Below, in pieces: positions 22,622 to 32,080 of a stretch of 32,080 bases of DNA. This stretch comes from Cylindrodendrum hubeiense (Eukaryota > Ascomycota > Sordariomycetes > Hypocreales > Nectriaceae): positions 1 through 32,080 of the forward strand of contig JAANBB010000447.1 in assembly GCA_014621425.1 (NCBI GenBank), read 5' to 3'. A model generated the notes under the pieces. It was not told the DNA's origin. It ran no database searches and saw nothing but the letters and a program-made list of their open reading frames with translations. The first letter of the stretch is position 1. Each line of letters starts with the position of its first letter. A program made the translations under genes and the position numbers.

Positions 22622-24403
22622 AGCGGCGGACAGAAAGGATTCTCGGACTACACGGAATGTCGCAAAAGAACAGTCCTAGATAGACGATGGCCCGAAACGG
22701 ACGCGTTCGCGAAATTTCAAACGTGTAGTGAGGATCTGAAGCACGCGAGAGAGGAAAATGAAATTTCCTGGGTGCGGATTTTCTTGGCCGCGTCTGTCAG
22801 GTACGAAGGCCGAGGGCCTGTTTACGCAGTCGCGACTGACGGTGTATACGAGAAGACTCAGGGTCGCTAGGTCGCGAATACAAAGAAGGCAGGTCTCAGG
22901 AGTACGGTACGGTACGACTTGGGCCAGAAACGCTCTTCCTTCTACTGTGGTGCCGGGACTCCCAGAAGTTCGACGTTACTAGAGGCTGGTAGCAGCTGCG
23001 GCAAAGCGCCGAACGGGTCCGTCTAAGATGTCGTCGACACTACGTGGTGTCGAGAGAAAGTACAGATGGCTGAGGGAGAGTAGCAGCCCGTGTCGTTAGG
23101 ATGGGCGCGATGGTGATGGTCGAGATTGTCGTCGTTGGGTGACGATGGAGTGATGCAAAGAGGAAAAGAGGGAGGCGAGGAGAGCGTATGGTGGAGTCAG
23201 TATTGGGTCACATGGAATGCGAAACGCGAAAGAGGGCGCCTGGAGACTTGCCGGAGTTTAAGCGGCACAGAGAAAATGGACAGTGAAAAGCTTGCAGGTG
23301 GACCCATCCACGGCATTCTGGCTGCTGACTGTGATGTCATGTGCATGGTCATGCGTATGGTCATGTGATTTACGTCATCGCGATGGGTGATTCTTCTTCC
23401 ACTGTTGGAAGCACGCACTTACTACGTAGTATGCACCGATTGGCTAGTTATTGACCGATACTCTGTTTAGGTAAGTGCCTTCTCCGTAGGGAAACGGCAA
23501 GTGATCCCGCCCTCCCTCAGTGTACCTTGGGTATAAGTGGTACTCGGGTTGGGCTGTTCTGGAAATGCCCCGTCATCGGCGGTCGGTCAAGCACATAAAC
23601 GACGACCCAGGATGACCAGGACCACATAGCGCACCGTGAAATGCACAGCTGACAACGTGGCGGCATTAATAATACTGGGCTTGCCAAGGGCTCAGGTCCC
23701 GAGGCCGACAGGGCAGGGTAATGCAGGCGAATTTTTTTCCTTGGAGATGGCGAAAATGCCAGCAGCTACCCTGGAGACCGCGTCCGGAGGCATCATGGGG
23801 GCACGGAGGTCGGAATAGCCGACGACAGCTGTGACACAGCCGAGCTGATCGGGCGATCGGAGGCTCTGGGACAGAGCTTGTAGGCCGGATTGGGGGAAGG
23901 ACTTTGCGGGTACTTATGTATTCGTATCTGCGTAGTCTGTCAGAGATTCGGAGAGGAGGGGTGAGGGGTGCTTTCTCCTCACAGCTCCTCACACAGACAA
24001 CACGGACAGCGAAAAGGGATCTGGGTTGGCGCCGGATGGAGGGGGCTTCGGCAGTCCGAGCATGCGCCGCAGGGAAGTGCTTGGAGGTCCGGTGGCGGCA
24101 ATGGGGCGCGGGAGATCCGGGCGTCCACCCTGGAGCAGCCCTGGGACCCCCCTTGAGAGAATCTCAACTGGAGCTAGAGCAAGAACAGGCAGGCCAGATC
24201 CGGGCTACAGAGTGACTGGTAGGCTCTGAGGCATGGGAGGGGCACTAATCCTACGTTAGCAGGAACCCATCTGACGTCAAGGATGTCTGGAAGGCCAGCG
24301 TGTGGCCGAGGTCCCCCGAGCAAACCAAACGTGGGCACCTCCACTATTCGGTAGCATTTGGCTCCAGAAGAAGCGCTGTGCAGTGGGTTCCAGAGCAGAC
24401 AAG

Positions 24404-24428
24404 ACTGTCTAGCACTGTCTAGCACTGT
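24404..24428. repeat. 10-bp tandem repeat
   Basis: Unit ACTGTCTAGC, two copies plus a partial third (ACTGTC). Confidence 0.8.
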
Positions 24429-24467
24429 CCGGGCTGTTGGCCCGAGTAAGGGGCTGCCGCGTTGTTG

Positions 24468-24498
24468 CTGTGGAGGAGCTGTGGAGGAGCTGTGGATG
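24468..24498. repeat. 12-bp tandem repeat
   Basis: Unit CTGTGGAGGAG, about two and a half copies counting the joining base, just before the TGGGACACG array. Confidence 0.7.
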
Positions 24499-24516
24499 GG
24501 TGGATGGGCGGCGTCG

Positions 24517-24560
24517 ACTGGGACACGACTGGGACACGATTGGGGCACGATTGGGACACG
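24517..24560. repeat. 11-bp tandem repeat, TGGGACACG family
   Basis: Four copies of ACTGGGACACG / ATTGGGRCACG at exact 11-bp spacing. The same core recurs at 24935-24964. Confidence 0.9.
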
Positions 24561-24934
24561 ACACTCGGTTCTCACATCAAACTCATGTACCCCGGGCAAC
24601 TGGGACGTAATCGAGACTACATTCGTCGAGCAGTGCAGCTAGTTGCAGCCCGGCAGCCCAGCTGTGCAATTGGGCTGGTGGCGTAGGTGCGTGCCGCCCG
24701 GAGCTGGGCCCAGCAACGGGAGGGTGGAGGGAAGGGCGGATAGTGGGAGAGGTAGGTACTCGGTTGGGGGATGTCACTCCCAGGTTACTCCCTCCTCCGT
24801 GTGGATGGCGAGCGACGGAACGAACGCTTCTATTTCCGAGCCTCCCGCCCGTCCAGATCCTGCATCCGACCCCAAACAATACCCTCACTTCACATGCTGA
24901 CCCGGGTGACGACACTGGACGGGATCGGGGAGAC

Positions 24935-24964
24935 CTGGGACACACTGGGACACGCTGGGACACG
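24935..24964. repeat. 10-bp tandem repeat, TGGGACACG family
   Basis: Three copies of CTGGGACACR at exact 10-bp spacing, about 375 bp downstream of a related 11-bp array. Confidence 0.9.
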
Positions 24965-25365
24965 CAGGCTCACGCGCACCCTCACTCGGTCACACACACC
25001 TCAGCCGAAATCCGGGCAACGCAATTGACGCTGAATGGCTGCCGCGGCGGCACGAACTCCTCCTCCACTGGCTGCAAGCCCGCCCTCCTTCGTTCCTTTT
25101 CCCTCCCCCCCCGGGCCAAGCAACCCCAGACGGATGTAGGCACGCTGGCGGGCCAGCTGTGTTGGGGGGGCCAGGCCCTGAGAGCGACATCGAATTGGAG
25201 GATGCATCGGGGGTTCGACCAGGGTCGTCGGTGCTGGATGGCATTCTTTTGGGGCTTGCAGGTTGGGGGTGGTACCTCAGTCCCTCACAGGTTACCGGGC
25301 GCGACCTGGCCCCCAGAAGCCTCCCCCCAGCAGCGCCCCCAGCTCCCCAGAGGGCACGCACAGTC

Positions 25366-25390
25366 CCCTGTGATACCCTGTAATACCCTG
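25366..25390. repeat. 10-bp tandem repeat
   Basis: Unit CCCTGTRATA, two copies and a half copy (CCCTG), about 340 bp before the citrate synthase ATG. Confidence 0.85.
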
Positions 25391-25582
25391 CAAAAAAGTG
25401 TCCCCCTGTAGATGCGCCCCGTAACTTGGCGTTGCGACATGGCACACTGCGACACTGCGACAACCGACGACGTATTGTGCCTTCTGGAGCTGGCGGCATG
25501 TATCCGTGGCCACTGCCTCCCCAGCTCCACTGTCCCACACCCCCCGTCTCCGTCCCCGTCCCCGAGGTCCAGGTCACGCCGG

Positions 25583-25723
25583 CCTATTTTTTCCTACCTT
25601 GCGCCTTTTTTACTTGGACTCTTCTTCTTTTCTATCCTCTCATATCCCTCCGGCTCCTCCGCCACTCTGTTCTTTCTTCCTCCTGCACCGTCCCGTCCTC
25701 GCTCCATCATACCTCTGTTCATC
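25583..25723 (+). promoter_or_regulatory. pyrimidine-rich leader of the citrate synthase gene
   Basis: A nearly continuous T/C-rich tract runs up to the ATG. It is the usual look of the transcription-start and 5'-UTR zone of strongly expressed filamentous-fungal genes. No TATA box is evident. Confidence 0.5.
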
Positions 25724-26621
25724 ATGGCCTCTGTCACCCGTCTCAGCAACGCTGCCCTGCGGGCTTCGCTGCGCACCTCCGTCAACGGCTCCGCCTTCAG
25801 CGCCGTCCGCTGCTACTCGGCCAAGACCCAGGTATGTACGGGGAGCTCCTGAATATCCCAATTCCTCGGCTATGGTCCAGCATCACTAACACCGATTCCA
25901 GACTCTCAAGGAGCGATTCGCCGAGCTGCTGCCCGAGAAGATTGAGCAGGTCAAGGCCCTGCGCAAGTCAGTCCCCCACCCCCCACCGATGGCCAACTGT
26001 CCCGCCGACTCTCGGTAGTCGTGTCGCGGATACTGGCCATTGACATCTGGCATTTTGTCGCACCTTTAATATGCATGCTGACACTCAATGGCAGGGAGCA
26101 CGGCAACAAGGTCGTCGACACCGTCACCCTTGACCAGGTCTATGGCGGTGCCCGTGGCATCAAGTCCCTTGTCTGGGAGGGTTCCGTCCTCGACTCTGAG
26201 GAGGGTATCCGATTCCGTGGCAAGACCATCCCCGAGTGCCAGGAGCTTCTCCCCAAGGCCCCCGGTGGCAAGGAGCCTCTCCCCGAGGGTAAGTTCTTGA
26301 TGTTGAAGCTTTGCGACCCCGCGCGCATTGGCCCCGTGTACGTTTGCGGCATGTGCTGACCCCCGCGCTACAGGTCTTTTCTGGCTTCTCCTGACCGGTG
26401 AGGTCCCTACCGAGCAGCAGGTCCGTGACCTCTCTGCCGAGTGGGCTGCCCGATCCGATCTCCCCAAGTTCGTCGAGGAGCTCATCGACCACTGCCCGAC
26501 CGACCTCCACCCCATGGCCCAGTTCTCCCTGGCCGTGACTGCTCTCGAGCACACCTCCTCCTTCGCCAAGGCCTACGCCAAGGGCATCAACAAGAAGGAG
26601 TACTGGGGCTACACCTTTGAG

Positions 26622-26659
<38 letters not shown>

Positions 26660-27481
26660 CTCGCGCATCTACCAGAACGTCTTCAAGGGCGGCAAGGTTG
26701 CCCCCATCCAGAAGGACAAGGATTACTCCTTCAACTTCGCCAACCAGCTCGGATTCGGCGAGAACAAGGACTTCGTTGAGCTTATGCGTCTGTACCTGAC
26801 CATCCACACCGACCACGAGGGTGGAAACGTCAGCGCCCACGCCACCCACCTGGTCGGCAGTGCTCTCAGCTCCCCCTTCCTGTCTCTCGCCGCTGGTCTC
26901 AACGGCCTGGCCGGTCCCCTGCACGGCCTGGCCAACCAGGAGGTGCTCAACTGGCTTACCGAGATGAAGAAGTCTGTTGGCGATGACCTCAGCGACAAGT
27001 CCATTACCGACTACCTCTGGTCCACTCTTAACGCTGGTCGCGTTGTTCCCGGTTACGGCCACGCCGTTCTCCGCAAGACTGACCCCCGTTACATGGCCCA
27101 GCGCACCTTTGCCCAAGGTACGTAGACCCGCTCGCACATTTATTAATTTTTATCTTGAATGGAGATGCTAACAACCGCACAGCCAACATGCCCGACGACC
27201 CCCTGTTCAAGCTCGTCAGCCAGGTCTACAAGATTGCCCCCGGTGTCCTGACCGAGCACGGAAAGACCAAGAACCCCTACCCCAACGTCGATGCCCACTC
27301 TGGAGTTCTCCTGCAGTACTACGGCCTGAAGGAGGCTAGCTACTACACCGTCCTTTTCGGTGTGTCGCGAGCCATTGGTGTTCTCCCCCAGCTGATCATC
27401 GACCGTGCTCTTGGTGCCCCCATCGAGCGCCCCAAGTCTTTCTCCACCGAGAAGTGGATCGAGATCACCAACAAGCTGTAA
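25724..27481 (+). CDS. cit1: mitochondrial citrate synthase
   Basis: Five exons: 25724-25831, 25902-25966, 26095-26288, 26374-27117 and 27183-27481. They total 1410 nt (469 aa, the normal length for the fungal mitochondrial enzyme). It condenses oxaloacetate and acetyl-CoA to citrate, the entry step of the TCA cycle. The N-terminus ([20 protein letters not shown]...VRCYSAKTQ) is rich in Arg, Ser and Ala without acids, a matrix-targeting presequence. Catalytic residues are visible: His306 in [10 protein letters not shown], His352 in [10 protein letters not shown], and Asp407 in YPNVDAHSG. The protein ends in ITNKL, with no peroxisomal SKL-type signal, so it is the mitochondrial rather than the peroxisomal or glyoxysomal form. 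Methylcitrate synthase is a close relative and is not fully excluded by eye. Introns are 65-128 nt with clear CTAAC branch sites in the first and last. Confidence 0.96.
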
Positions 27482-27833
27482 ATTGGAGTACAGAAACTAC
27501 GAGGCAGTGGATGAATAAGAAAGGACACGGACAGACGACGGAACGAGAACAACGAGTTGTTCACTACGAGGAGGAAAGCCAGGCGGATGGGAAGCAAGGA
27601 TTTGCCGACCCCAATGGCACTTGTACTATACAACGGGAATGTTTTCGTTTGGTAATGAACCACACAGGTCGTCGCGAAGCGGGCCTGAAGATTTTTTTGA
27701 CAAGTTATTTGATGCGTGGCCTGCGTGCAGGGCACATGCGACATGCAAGAATGCGCAAGCGTGATGATGGTGGCGGTGACTGTGATGCGACTGAGGCTTG
27801 CTGAGAATTATTTCTGTGGGTTTCGGGATTACT

Positions 27834-27886
27834 GGCGCTGACGTCGATATCGGAGTCCAGTTCGAATGCCGGGATGCGTCAGCGCC
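27834..27886. repeat. perfect 10-bp inverted repeat, 33-bp spacer
   Basis: Arms GGCGCTGACG (27834-27843) and CGTCAGCGCC (27877-27886). The spacer holds two smaller palindromes, CGATATCG and TTCGAA, and the left arm overlaps GACGTC. A T-run follows at about 27895-27902. It lies about 350 bp beyond the citrate synthase stop. Confidence 0.85.
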
Positions 27887-28034
27887 GATCTGTAATTTTT
27901 TTAAAACCCGGGCGTTGGTTGACCCCAAAGGAATGACCCATGCACCACGGTGTGTCATGGCGACAGGGTGCAGTGTGCCAAAGCTCGAGGGCCAGGCGCC
28001 ACAAGAGCTCTGATCCGGGCCGCGACCGGGGAGC

Positions 28035-28077
28035 TTGGGTGGGCTCTGGGTGGCTCTGGGTGGCTTTGGGTGGCTTC
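28035..28077. repeat. 10-bp tandem repeat
   Basis: About four copies of a TCTGGGTGGC-like unit with one or two changes per copy. Confidence 0.85.
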
Positions 28078-28444
28078 GGAGGAGACTTCCAGGAGCTCAA
28101 CAATCGGCGTTGAGAATCGAGAGCGCTGGGCAGGGCTGTTGAGAGCAGTAAAGGGCGGCCCTAATTTGCCAACAAGGCCGCCGCAGGGGCCGGATGCGGT
28201 CTGTGAGTGGCTGGGCGGGGGATGGCCCTGGGGCGTGGGACGCGGCAGGCTTGGACAAGGCCAACTATTGAAACTTGGATGTGAGTGAGAAGTGAGAGAG
28301 GCAGGGATTGTGAGTTGTGAGGAATTGCAATCTGTTCTGTGTAGCATCTGGGTAGACTGTTTCTTGGGCCAGCCAGAGCAGCGCAGCACTGTGGAACAAG
28401 GGTTGGCTCACTGAGCCCGCTGTACTGAGGCGCACGCAAGTGAA

Positions 28445-28461
28445 GCTGCTGCTGCTGCTGC
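28445..28461. repeat. CTG trinucleotide run
   Basis: Five CTG units in noncoding DNA. Confidence 0.85.
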
Positions 28462-29683
28462 GACCGCCATCTACATGGACTTTGATGTCCGCGGCGGTGG
28501 AGCACCGCCCGTGCTTGGCCGGGCTTAAACAGCAACTAATCGGGAATGGAGATTCTCGGGATCATTTTGTTGTGTGGTTGGCTGGGCCAACTCTTTTTTT
28601 TTTGGCTTTGGCTTTTTGGGCCATAGACGGTCCAGGCTCGGCACGCCAACGACGAATAGCTCCGCTGTCTGTCTCAGTCTCACAGGCTTTTTGCCCGTCG
28701 TCGGCTGCTTCGTCGCAGCTCGAGCCGAGCTTTGTCTCTGGGCTGGCTTGTCCGTCCCCCCACGGAGCGACGCTCCCTGCGCGGGCGCGCCCCCGGATTT
28801 CACATGGCATCCATCCTGGGATTCCTGGGATTGCTGTGCCCTCTTGCTGGGCGGGCATCCTTATCTGGCTCTGACGCTGATGCGGGCTCGGCTTGTCATG
28901 GCATAGCATCTCACCAGCGCCGGGGCGCAGCGCATCGGTGAATTAATTCAGGTGAGGTACTTCGGGATGTACTTGGTCGGGGAGTTGGGCTAGCAGCTTG
29001 CTGTGGTTTTTGTTGTGTGAGCATTTAATAGCAATCTGTCATCCCGTCGACTGTGCACTTTCTCCTTCCTCTCTCTTCTTCTCTGCCATCACCGTCCCAG
29101 GTATAATAATATAACCAACCTCGTATCTCTGTAAGTGACCGCTTCCTCTAAATCCAAATCCAACCCCAGAAGCGTACGTGCACCGCAAGACTCGCCCCGA
29201 GCCACACATCACATTCCCACCCGTCGGTGTCCGACTGTCCCCTCCCTGTCGGGCTGTCCTCAACCCCCCTGAGCAAGCCAAATTACAAAGCCTCGCCAGA
29301 AACTGGCCCAAGGCCTAGGCAAAGCAATACGCACCCAGCGACGGCCAAGGGACCCAGAAAGAAACACGTGCTAAAACCGGACCCCTCCAGCAGGAAAGAC
29401 AAAACTCGGGCTGCTCCATCAGCGGATTCCTCCCGAACGGCTTCTCCCTCAACCTCGGCTTTCCCTCCGCAAATCTCTCGCTCCCGCCCTCAGCACAGCA
29501 ATCCTCAGCTCGTCGCATCTGACTCAGCAAGCTCCCCCACGCTTGCTTCCCTGAAATCGCACCTGCCGCACCTGCTGCTGCACTGCAAGCTCCCGCGTCC
29601 TTTTCTCCCACTCCCCCTCCCACTCGCGACGAAGCTCCCTCCTCCCTTGGTCAGGGCCCCTTATTCAACGACATCTCAAAGTT

Positions 29684-30780
29684 ATGGCTGCCACTACCAC
29701 CGCCGCCTCCGGCAACTCGCTGGAGAAGAAGCCCGTCAAGTTCTCCAACTTGCTTCTGGGCGCCAGCTTGAACTTGTTTGAGGTGACGACTCTTGGACAG
29801 CCTCTTGAGGTCGTCAAGACCACCATGGCCGCCAACCGTGGCGACAGCTTCGCCACGGCTCTGGGACGTGTCTGGGGCCGAGGTGGACCCTTTGGTTGTG
29901 AGTAGCCATTTCCCCCATTTCCCCCGACTCCCAAACTGTCGCAATTGGCCCGCATGCATTTACTGACCTTTGTCTCTCATCGCGCAGTCTACCAAGGTCT
30001 TATCCCCTGGGCCTGGATTGAAGCCTCCACCAAGGGCGCTGTCCTCCTCTTCGTCGCTTCCGAGGCCGAATACTACGCCCGCAGCTACGGCGCCAACGAG
30101 TTTGGTGGTGGCATCATCGGTGGTATCACCGGTGGTGTCGCTCAGGCCTACGCCACCATGGGCTTCTGCACCTGCATGAAGACGGTCGAGATCACCCAGC
30201 ACAAGATGGCTGCCACCGGTGTCAAGCCCACGTCTACCTTCCAGACCTTCCTTGGCATCTACAACAAGGAGGGCATCCGCGGTATCAACAGGGGTGTCAA
30301 CGCCGTTGCCATCCGTCAGATGACCAACTGGGGTAGCCGTTTCGGTCTCAGCCGTCTCGCTGAGGGCTGGATCCGTTCCGCCACCGGCAAGAAGGACGGC
30401 GACAAGCTTGCTGTCTGGGAGAAGATCCTCGCCAGTGGTCTGGGTGGTGGTCTCAGCGCATGGAACCAGCCCATCGAGGTTATCCGTGTTGAGATGCAGA
30501 GCAAGAAGGAGGATCCCAACCGTCCCAAGAAGATGACGGTCGGCAACACTTTCAAGTACATTTACGAGTCCAACGGCGTCAAGGGTCTTTACCGTGGTGT
30601 CGCCCCCCGTATTGGTTTGGGCATTTGGCAGACGGTCTGCATGGTTGCGTTTGGTGACATGTGAGTTTCCCTCCCTCGAGACGTCGGATCAAAGAATATT
30701 TGCTAATCATAGTTTGCAACTACAGGGCCAAGGCTTACGTCGAGAAGCTGACCGGCGATCAGGTTACTGCTAAGCATTAA
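29684..30780 (+). CDS. YHM2: mitochondrial citrate/2-oxoglutarate carrier, Yhm2 type
   Basis: Three exons: 29684-29897, 29988-30660 and 30726-30780. They total 942 nt (313 aa; yeast Yhm2 is about 314). It is an SLC25-family carrier of the inner mitochondrial membrane with three repeats. Repeat 1 has the signature PLEVVK at 40-45 and repeat 3 has PIEVIR at 233-238. Repeat 2 has the degenerate CMKTVEITQ at 134-142, without the usual Pro, as I recall for Yhm2 proteins. Further family-typical segments are FYQGLIPWAWIEASTKG and MTNWGSRFGLSRLAEG. Yhm2 exchanges matrix citrate for cytosolic 2-oxoglutarate and was first described as binding mitochondrial DNA. The start follows a CT-rich leader and gives MAATTTAASGNSLEKKPVKF. 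It lies 2.2 kb downstream of citrate synthase on the same strand. Introns are 90 and 65 nt. Confidence 0.93.
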
Positions 30781-31847
30781 GAGGCGTTCATGGGAAGCGG
30801 CGAAAATAAGCGCGCTTGAGGGTCATACCCAATGTGTTTTTCTATTTTTTGGATTACTTGGGTTTTTCTCTAGTAGACACCACGGAGCTCGTGGATATGA
30901 TCTGGTCAGGGAAGCGGTCGCCGCCTTGTGTGTTTCTTTTATGACACTATCTATTGTAGACATGGATCCGGGCCTGTGAGGGAACGGGCTTATACGAAAT
31001 AGACGGAAATTATCATTGTGTCTGATTAAGATTGTCTGATGCTGTGCGTGTGTCTTGACTACACTGCTGTTTGTGATATGGTTAGTGTCTTTAGTGTATG
31101 TTTGTTAGCCGGTGTCACAAGCTTCCGAGTCCGTCGGAAGCTGCTCCACCGTTTAACGTCTAACTAGGGGAGATCCATACCCAAGTTGGTTCTATCCGAC
31201 TCGGCTCGAACCGACATCATGAACCCGGACTCACATGTCCGCGACAGTCGTCCCATGCTCTCCCAACCCTCCCACCCCTCATCACCTAGCTGTCCCATCA
31301 TGAAACTCAAATCCCTCTCGTCTGTTCGCAAACAATGTCCGGATTTCGGTCGCCGACAAATTTTTAGTCACGTCGGCCGAGATTGAGCTCTTTTCCCCAA
31401 ATATCCCTCGGGCTACAACCCGCGACTCCGGACTGCTGCGGCAGGGGAGCCGAGGCCTAGCAGTAGATGCCGCAGCTACCCTATATCTAGGTTCTAAAAA
31501 GTCCTCCAGGCAAGTTAAAGGCTGTGGATGGAAGTTGGGGGCTTTTCACATATGTGGTACGAGTGGTGGTGTTGTTTCCCCGGGTTTCATCACAAATTGG
31601 GGTGTCGTACATCCTATCTGATGTTGATCTGTTGCAGTCAAGCTGATGTGAAGGTGGGGATGTATCGAGGCACATGCAAGGTACATTCAAGTTGGGGGTT
31701 AGACCGACCGGGGACAAAACGCGACAACAGGGCTATATGTACGTATGGACTGATTTATTAACACTTCCCCACGTTCATCCACAAGTTTCCCCGGAATCTA
31801 CATCGTAATATAGGTGCGGATCTATGTACTGCGAGCCAATGTTCCAG
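30781..31847. other. convergent intergenic region after the carrier gene
   Basis: No gene seen. It should hold the 3' UTRs of the carrier and of the partial minus-strand gene. A perfect 9-bp hairpin lies at 31120-31142. No canonical AATAAA was found directly after the carrier stop. Confidence 0.55.
31120..31142. repeat. perfect 9-bp stem-loop
   Basis: AGCTTCCGA (31120-31128), loop GTCCG, then TCGGAAGCT (31134-31142). It is about 340 bp beyond the carrier stop. Confidence 0.85.
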
Positions 31848-32080
31848 CTACCTGCGTGGAGGTATCGTCGAATCCAACCCCACCGGCATCTCCTCGTAAT
31901 CAAACCCCCAATCTTCATCAGGGTCCAACTCCGCCCCCGCCCTCCTCAGCAGCGACATGTCCCATACTGGCACATCCTGGAAATGGAGGTCCCGTCTGTA
32001 GTTTTCGCGGTGGGCCTCTACGAGCCGTGGCCCCGGGGCGCCAGGTGCCCGGAGGCGGCGCACGGAGCGGCGCCGACCGC
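31848..32080 (-). CDS. C-terminal fragment of an unrecognised protein (start outside window)
   Basis: An open frame enters from the right edge and stops at 31850-31848, giving about 77 residues. It begins Arg-rich, then reads HRENYRRDLHFQDVPVWDMS, then an acidic aromatic stretch (LDPDEDWGFDYEEMPVG). The codon use and the acidic/aromatic tail look like real coding sequence. I do not recognise a domain and assign no function. A GTAGCT just before the stop (after CCACGCAG) could be an intron donor, in which case the true C-terminus differs. Confidence 0.45.
   Translation of the reverse strand, partial: GRRRSVRRLRAPGAPGPRLVEAHRENYRRDLHFQDVPVWDMSLLRRAGAELDPDEDWGFDYEEMPVGLDSTIPPRR

Larger units (their letters stand above)
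22622..25582. other. divergent intergenic region between seb1 and citrate synthase
   Basis: No convincing gene in about 3 kb; open frames up to 222 codons show no domain or gene-like codon use. It must contain the seb1 promoter (left) and the citrate synthase promoter (right). A CRE/ATF-like TTACGTCAT lies near 23370. Several short tandem arrays occur (24404-24428, 24468-24498, 24517-24560, 24935-24964, 25366-25390). A 12-bp palindrome TACTACGTAGTA is at 23420-23431. Confidence 0.55.
27482..29683. other. intergenic region between citrate synthase and the YHM2-type carrier
   Basis: No convincing gene in 2.2 kb. Contents: a perfect 10-bp inverted repeat at 27834-27886; a 10-bp tandem array at 28035-28077; a CTG run at 28445-28461; and CT-rich leader-like stretches at about 29055-29090 and 29520-29680. 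A GTAAGT at about 29131 could be a 5'-UTR intron donor for the carrier gene, but this is untested. Confidence 0.55.

Noticed and set aside
23420..23431. 12-bp palindrome TACTACGTAGTA
   Set aside because: Same reason; noted only because it contains TACGTA.
27845..27886. AGTTCGAAT resembling a tRNA T loop
   Set aside because: The stems do not pair as a tRNA; it belongs to the inverted-repeat block described separately.
31190..31270. A GGTTCGAGCC string on the minus strand resembling a tRNA B box
   Set aside because: The flanking bases cannot form a T stem and no matching A box or acceptor stem is present.

Overview
The window is nuclear DNA of a filamentous ascomycete. Genes are split by many short introns (mostly 50-130 nt) with GT...AG ends and CTAAC-like branch points. 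Codon use is GC-rich, and upstream tracts are pyrimidine-rich. The proteins resemble those of Sordariomycetes: the last 15 residues of the H+-ATPase match, from memory, the Neurospora crassa protein. An order such as Hypocreales is plausible but is only an inference. There are no prokaryotic features, no clear transposon, and no RNA gene I can defend.

Layout, left to right. (1) <1-2185, plus: 3' part of a bZIP transcription factor with a C-terminal DUF3425-type domain. (2) 3194-4871, minus: five-exon DCAF4/WDR21-like WD40 protein, convergent with the bZIP gene. (3) 5489-8945, minus: three-exon plasma-membrane H+-ATPase (PMA1, 922 aa). (4) 8946-20027: about 11 kb with no convincing gene, lying upstream of PMA1. 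(5) 20028-22621, minus: six-exon Seb1/Nrd1-type RNA-binding transcription-termination factor (714 aa). (6) 22622-25723: 3.1 kb divergent intergenic region with short tandem repeats. (7) 25724-27481, plus: five-exon mitochondrial citrate synthase (469 aa). (8) 29684-30780, plus: three-exon Yhm2-type mitochondrial citrate/2-oxoglutarate carrier (313 aa). (9) 31848->32080, minus: C-terminal end of an unrecognised protein.

The coding content is housekeeping. Citrate synthase and the Yhm2 carrier form a functional pair: one makes citrate in the mitochondrial matrix, the other exchanges it with the cytosol, and they are neighbours on one strand. The H+-ATPase sets up the plasma-membrane proton gradient. 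The Seb1 homologue couples RNA polymerase II C-terminal-domain binding to 3'-end formation.

I did not find a clear new biological system. The points most worth checking are: the 11-kb gene-poor block upstream of PMA1; a stop-free last intron in PMA1 whose retention would replace the autoinhibitory tail; an atypical basic region in the bZIP protein; a recurring class of 10-bp-unit tandem arrays in the noncoding DNA; and a few perfect inverted repeats beside genes. All exon boundaries were built by hand from reading frame, splice consensus and family similarity, and none has been confirmed by transcripts.
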